From assembly GCA_011620305.1 (NCBI GenBank), contig WOZL01000048.1:1-8736 (forward strand): a DNA stretch of 8,736 nt, in the 5' to 3' direction. How positions within the stretch are numbered: position 1 is the stretch's first letter; each line of letters opens with the position of its first letter. Of the stretch, positions 6,398 through 8,736 are shown piece by piece. The notes beneath the pieces were generated by a model, which saw only the letters and a list, made by a program, of their open reading frames with translations, had not been told where the DNA came from and ran no database searches. The position numbers were made by a program, and so were the translations under genes. This DNA comes from Candidatus Dojkabacteria bacterium (GTDB taxonomy: Bacteria; Patescibacteriota; Dojkabacteria; SC72).

Positions 6398-7405
6398 CTC
6401 TGCTAGTAACTTAATTGTTTCATCAAACCTATTTTCACTACCAAGCACCAAAGTCATCTTCCCATCGTCAGTTATACCTAAAAAGCATCCACCTGCCTTT
6501 TCTGTTTGACCAGTTTTACCTCCAATATTTCCGTACTGATTTAATATTACATTTGTAGTATAAACATCCTCTTCTCCTATTTCCCATTTTAATTTAGCAT
6601 AACCTTTGGAGATGGTATTCATAATAAAATCATCTCTATAAACAGCAACACTAAGCTTATACAAATCCCTAGCTGTTGACATATTAGCACCGTAATCATC
6701 TAAACCTGCAGGATTAAAGAACTCAGTACTCTCTAATCCCAAAGTTTTAGCATGTAAATTCATATCTTCTACAAAAGCTTCCCAACCCCCATCCATATGA
6801 TCTGCCAATGCATAAGCGGCATCATTATATGAGCTAATTAACATAGCATTTAGTAAAGTCTCAACAGTAGTGGTATCACCCTTATCCAGCCCTATAGACC
6901 AACTCATATTCTCTTGTGCAAACCAATCCTGTTTAATTTCTACACTTTCACTTAATTCAAACTTTTGAAGAGCAACTAAAGCAGACATAAGCTTGGTAAT
7001 ACTAGCTATATGTACCTGCTCATCAATATTTTTAGCATAATATATATGGCCAGTATTTAAATCTGCATATAGAGCTGAATTAGCTTCTATAAAATTTTGA
7101 TCGAATTTGCCGAATTCTGAAACTGGAGAAACAGGAATATTGTTACTTACACTCACAAAAGGAGTCTCTATCACTTTAGCTTCAACATAACTCTGTGACT
7201 TAAACAGAGGTGATCTAATTAGAAATAGCACAGACAGAAAAAGGAATATAGTGAGAAGAAAACCACCAAAAATATAAAGCGTTCTCTTCTGTTTCTGTTG
7301 TTTCTCAACCTCTTTTAATTTAAGACCAGCACTGTATGCCTGCTTAAAGAGTTTAGCATCATAACGAAAATCCTCAAGTTTTGAATCGGGGCTTTTAGCT
7401 TCCAT
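6392..7405 (-). CDS. D-alanyl-D-alanine carboxypeptidase, serine-type, S11 family, membrane-anchored
   Basis: This penicillin-binding-protein-like enzyme trims the terminal D-Ala from peptidoglycan stem peptides outside the membrane. The 337 residues begin with about 42 charged cytoplasmic residues, then one membrane helix (43-63) that acts as an uncleaved anchor, a linker of about 40 residues, and the catalytic domain. All three active-site motifs are present: SITK (S135 nucleophile, K138), SYN (192-194) and KTG (297-299). The fold ends soon after KTG, so the C-terminal beta domain and amphipathic anchor of E. coli PBP5 are absent; anchoring is N-terminal instead. The ATG at 7405 is preferred over a TTG one codon upstream. 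It lies 18 bases after the aspS stop on the same strand, so the two are probably one transcript. No Shine-Dalgarno motif is evident. Its TAG stop overlaps the convergent gene's end. Confidence 0.93.
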   Translation of the reverse strand: MEAKSPDSKLEDFRYDAKLFKQAYSAGLKLKEVEKQQKQKRTLYIFGGFLLTIFLFLSVLFLIRSPLFKSQSYVEAKVIETPFVSVSNNIPVSPVSEFGKFDQNFIEANSALYADLNTGHIYYAKNIDEQVHIASITKLMSALVALQKFELSESVEIKQDWFAQENMSWSIGLDKGDTTTVETLLNAMLISSYNDAAYALADHMDGGWEAFVEDMNLHAKTLGLESTEFFNPAGLDDYGANMSTARDLYKLSVAVYRDDFIMNTISKGYAKLKWEIGEEDVYTTNVILNQYGNIGGKTGQTEKAGGCFLGITDDGKMTLVLGSENRFDETIKLLAEL

Positions 7406-7423
7406 CAAACATTCTGTAATTTA

Positions 7424-8736
7424 TTATTTCCTTGCAATTAGTCTACCTAATCTATTTGGAGTACTAGGAAGATATGTGGCTTCTAATACACTATCTAATT
7501 CTAATAGCTGCATTAGAAATCTCTCAGTACCAATTGCAAATCCTCCATGAGGTGGACAACCGTATTCAAAGTACTCAAAGTATTCACTTAATTCTTCTTC
7601 TTTAATACCCCTCTCTCTAGCATTAGCTTTTAATTCCTCTACCCTATGCTCTCTTTGAGCTCCAGTAGTAATTTCTAGTCCTTTCCAAAAAAGGTCATAT
7701 CCTAGAGCTAAACTTAGATCATTAGGATTTTTCATATGATAGAAAGCTCGAGTAGAATGTGGGTAATCTATCATAAAGAAGAATTCAGAACCTGTTTCCT
7801 CTTCAATAATTTTACCAATAGCTTTCTCTTCTTCTGGTGAGAAATCTCCAGGGGCCTTACTTGGTACACCAGCTTTCTCAAGTTTCTCTTTAGCTTCTTT
7901 TACTGTAACCATTGGGAATTCTTTCTCTGGTACTTTAATTTCAATACCGAATAGCTCCTTAATTTCTTCTCCATACTCTTCCTTTACTCTTTTGAGTACT
8001 AACTTAATCATCTCCTCTTCAAACTTTGCGACATCCTTATACGAATCTATATATCCTAATTCAACATCAAAACTTGTATATTCTGTAAGATGCCTTGTTG
8101 TAAATGACTTCTCTGCTCTAAATACTGGTCCTACATTAAATACTCCCTCTAAATCAGCAGCAATACCCATCTGTTTATGAAACTGTGGAGATTGAGCTAA
8201 ATAAGCTTTACCATCAAAATATTTAACCTCAAAAACATTAGCACCTCCCTCACTAGCTGCACTAATTATTCTAGGACCCTGTATCTCTTTCATTCCCTTC
8301 TCTATACAAAATGTTCTCATTATTTGAGCAACAAGTGTGTTTACCTTAATCATGAGTTGGTTCTTCTGGGTACGTAGGTCTATAAATCTGTAATCTAATC
8401 TTTTATCAAGTGAAGATACATTATCTACATGGTCATCTTCTAAAGTTATGGGTAATGGAGTTTTAGCTAATGAATCAACTTTTAGAGTTTTAATTGCTAC
8501 CTCATATCCCTGTGAGACCTGTTTTGCCTCTTTTACTTCGCCAACTATATCAACTACTGATTCTTGTGTTAATTTCTTAGCCTTCCCAAAAACATCTTCA
8601 TCTTGATGCCATGCTACTGTTTGTACTTTTCCACTTTTATCTCTAATAATTAGAAATATTATCTTACCCTGATCTCTGATTGTATCTACTCTTCCCCTAA
8701 TTCTTACTTCCTCTCCAATTTTTTCTTTTAGGTCTA
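7424..8736 (-). CDS. aspS: Aspartyl-tRNA synthetase, archaeal/eukaryotic type (5' end cut by window edge)
   Basis: This class IIb synthetase charges tRNA-Asp with aspartate. The frame stays open to the window edge, well beyond the ATG at 8353, so 437 codons including the stop are visible; compared with archaeal enzymes of about 438 residues, only roughly ten N-terminal residues are missing. Numbered from the first whole codon, an OB-fold anticodon-binding domain (about 7-100) is followed by RLDYRFIDLR (112-121), then SEGGANVF (161-168) and YLAQSPQ, both diagnostic of the archaeal/eukaryotic type, motif 2 around FRAE (205-208), and motif 3 GFAIGTER (398-405). There is no GAD insertion as in bacterial-type AspRS. 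The C-terminus reads YLPSTPNRLGRL where relatives usually have FPRD..RL.P. Whether it also charges tRNA-Asn cannot be decided here. The carboxypeptidase gene follows 18 bases later. Confidence 0.95.
   Translation of the reverse strand, partial: DLKEKIGEEVRIRGRVDTIRDQGKIIFLIIRDKSGKVQTVAWHQDEDVFGKAKKLTQESVVDIVGEVKEAKQVSQGYEVAIKTLKVDSLAKTPLPITLEDDHVDNVSSLDKRLDYRFIDLRTQKNQLMIKVNTLVAQIMRTFCIEKGMKEIQGPRIISAASEGGANVFEVKYFDGKAYLAQSPQFHKQMGIAADLEGVFNVGPVFRAEKSFTTRHLTEYTSFDVELGYIDSYKDVAKFEEEMIKLVLKRVKEEYGEEIKELFGIEIKVPEKEFPMVTVKEAKEKLEKAGVPSKAPGDFSPEEEKAIGKIIEEETGSEFFFMIDYPHSTRAFYHMKNPNDLSLALGYDLFWKGLEITTGAQREHRVEELKANARERGIKEEELSEYFEYFEYGCPPHGGFAIGTERFLMQLLELDSVLEATYLPSTPNRLGRLIARK

Noticed and set aside
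7406..7408. TTG one codon before the carboxypeptidase ATG as start
   Set aside because: It adds a single residue with no supporting ribosome-binding site; ATG is the simpler choice.
8351..8353. ATG at 8353 as the start of aspS
   Set aside because: Translation upstream gives an intact OB-fold and RLDYRFIDLR in the same frame up to the window edge.
1..8736. Reassigned UGA codon, considered because no gene here stops with TGA
   Set aside because: All eight frames are complete or open without in-frame TGA over roughly 2,700 codons and Trp uses TGG; eight TAA/TAG stops are unremarkable in AT-rich DNA.
1..8736. Mobile element, CRISPR array, riboswitch or intrinsic terminator
   Set aside because: No transposase, phage gene, inverted-repeat ends, regularly spaced repeats or GC-rich hairpin followed by T's was seen, and the gaps are too short for a riboswitch.

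Overview
The window is about 8.7 kb of AT-rich, extremely compact bacterial chromosome. Eight protein genes and one tRNA fill all but 96 bases, and the longest gap is 46 bases. Several traits together suggest a small-genome bacterium, most likely a Candidate Phyla Radiation (Patescibacteria) lineage: a clostridial/CPR-style long glutamyl-tRNA synthetase, an archaeal/eukaryotic-type aspartyl-tRNA synthetase, almost no Shine-Dalgarno sequences, promoters lying directly on start codons, and a short uracil-DNA glycosylase. A Clostridia-like host is not excluded. The standard bacterial code fits, because every gene is open with TGA read as stop and all eight genes end in TAA or TAG.

Layout: (1) 1-1536 (+), an M3-family oligoendopeptidase F cut by the window edge, ends exactly where (2) a leftward pair of unrecognised genes begins (2666-2178 and 2190-1537, overlapping by 13 bases). 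(3) Only 16 bases separate this pair from a rightward uracil-DNA glycosylase gene (2683-3282); that gap carries two overlapping extended -10 promoters. (4) A tRNA-Gln(CTG) gene (3358-3285, minus) lies directly downstream of gltX (5019-3373, minus). (5) A 46-base divergent promoter region separates gltX from an unrecognised single-pass membrane protein (5066-6397, plus). (6) A D-alanyl-D-alanine carboxypeptidase (7405-6392, minus), whose 3' end overlaps that of the membrane protein, follows aspS (8736-7424, minus, 5' end cut) in what looks like a two-gene operon.

Functionally the window combines translation (gltX, tRNA-Gln, aspS), peptide turnover (pepF), DNA repair (ung) and cell envelope (carboxypeptidase, possibly the membrane protein). 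A GluRS of this type beside a tRNA-Gln, plus an archaeal-type AspRS, fits indirect Gln-tRNA (and perhaps Asn-tRNA) synthesis by GatCAB, but no gat gene is visible here. There is no mobile element, CRISPR array or recognisable defence system. The most plausible new biology is the unrecognised gene pair with its strong promoter, and the leaderless promoter architecture.
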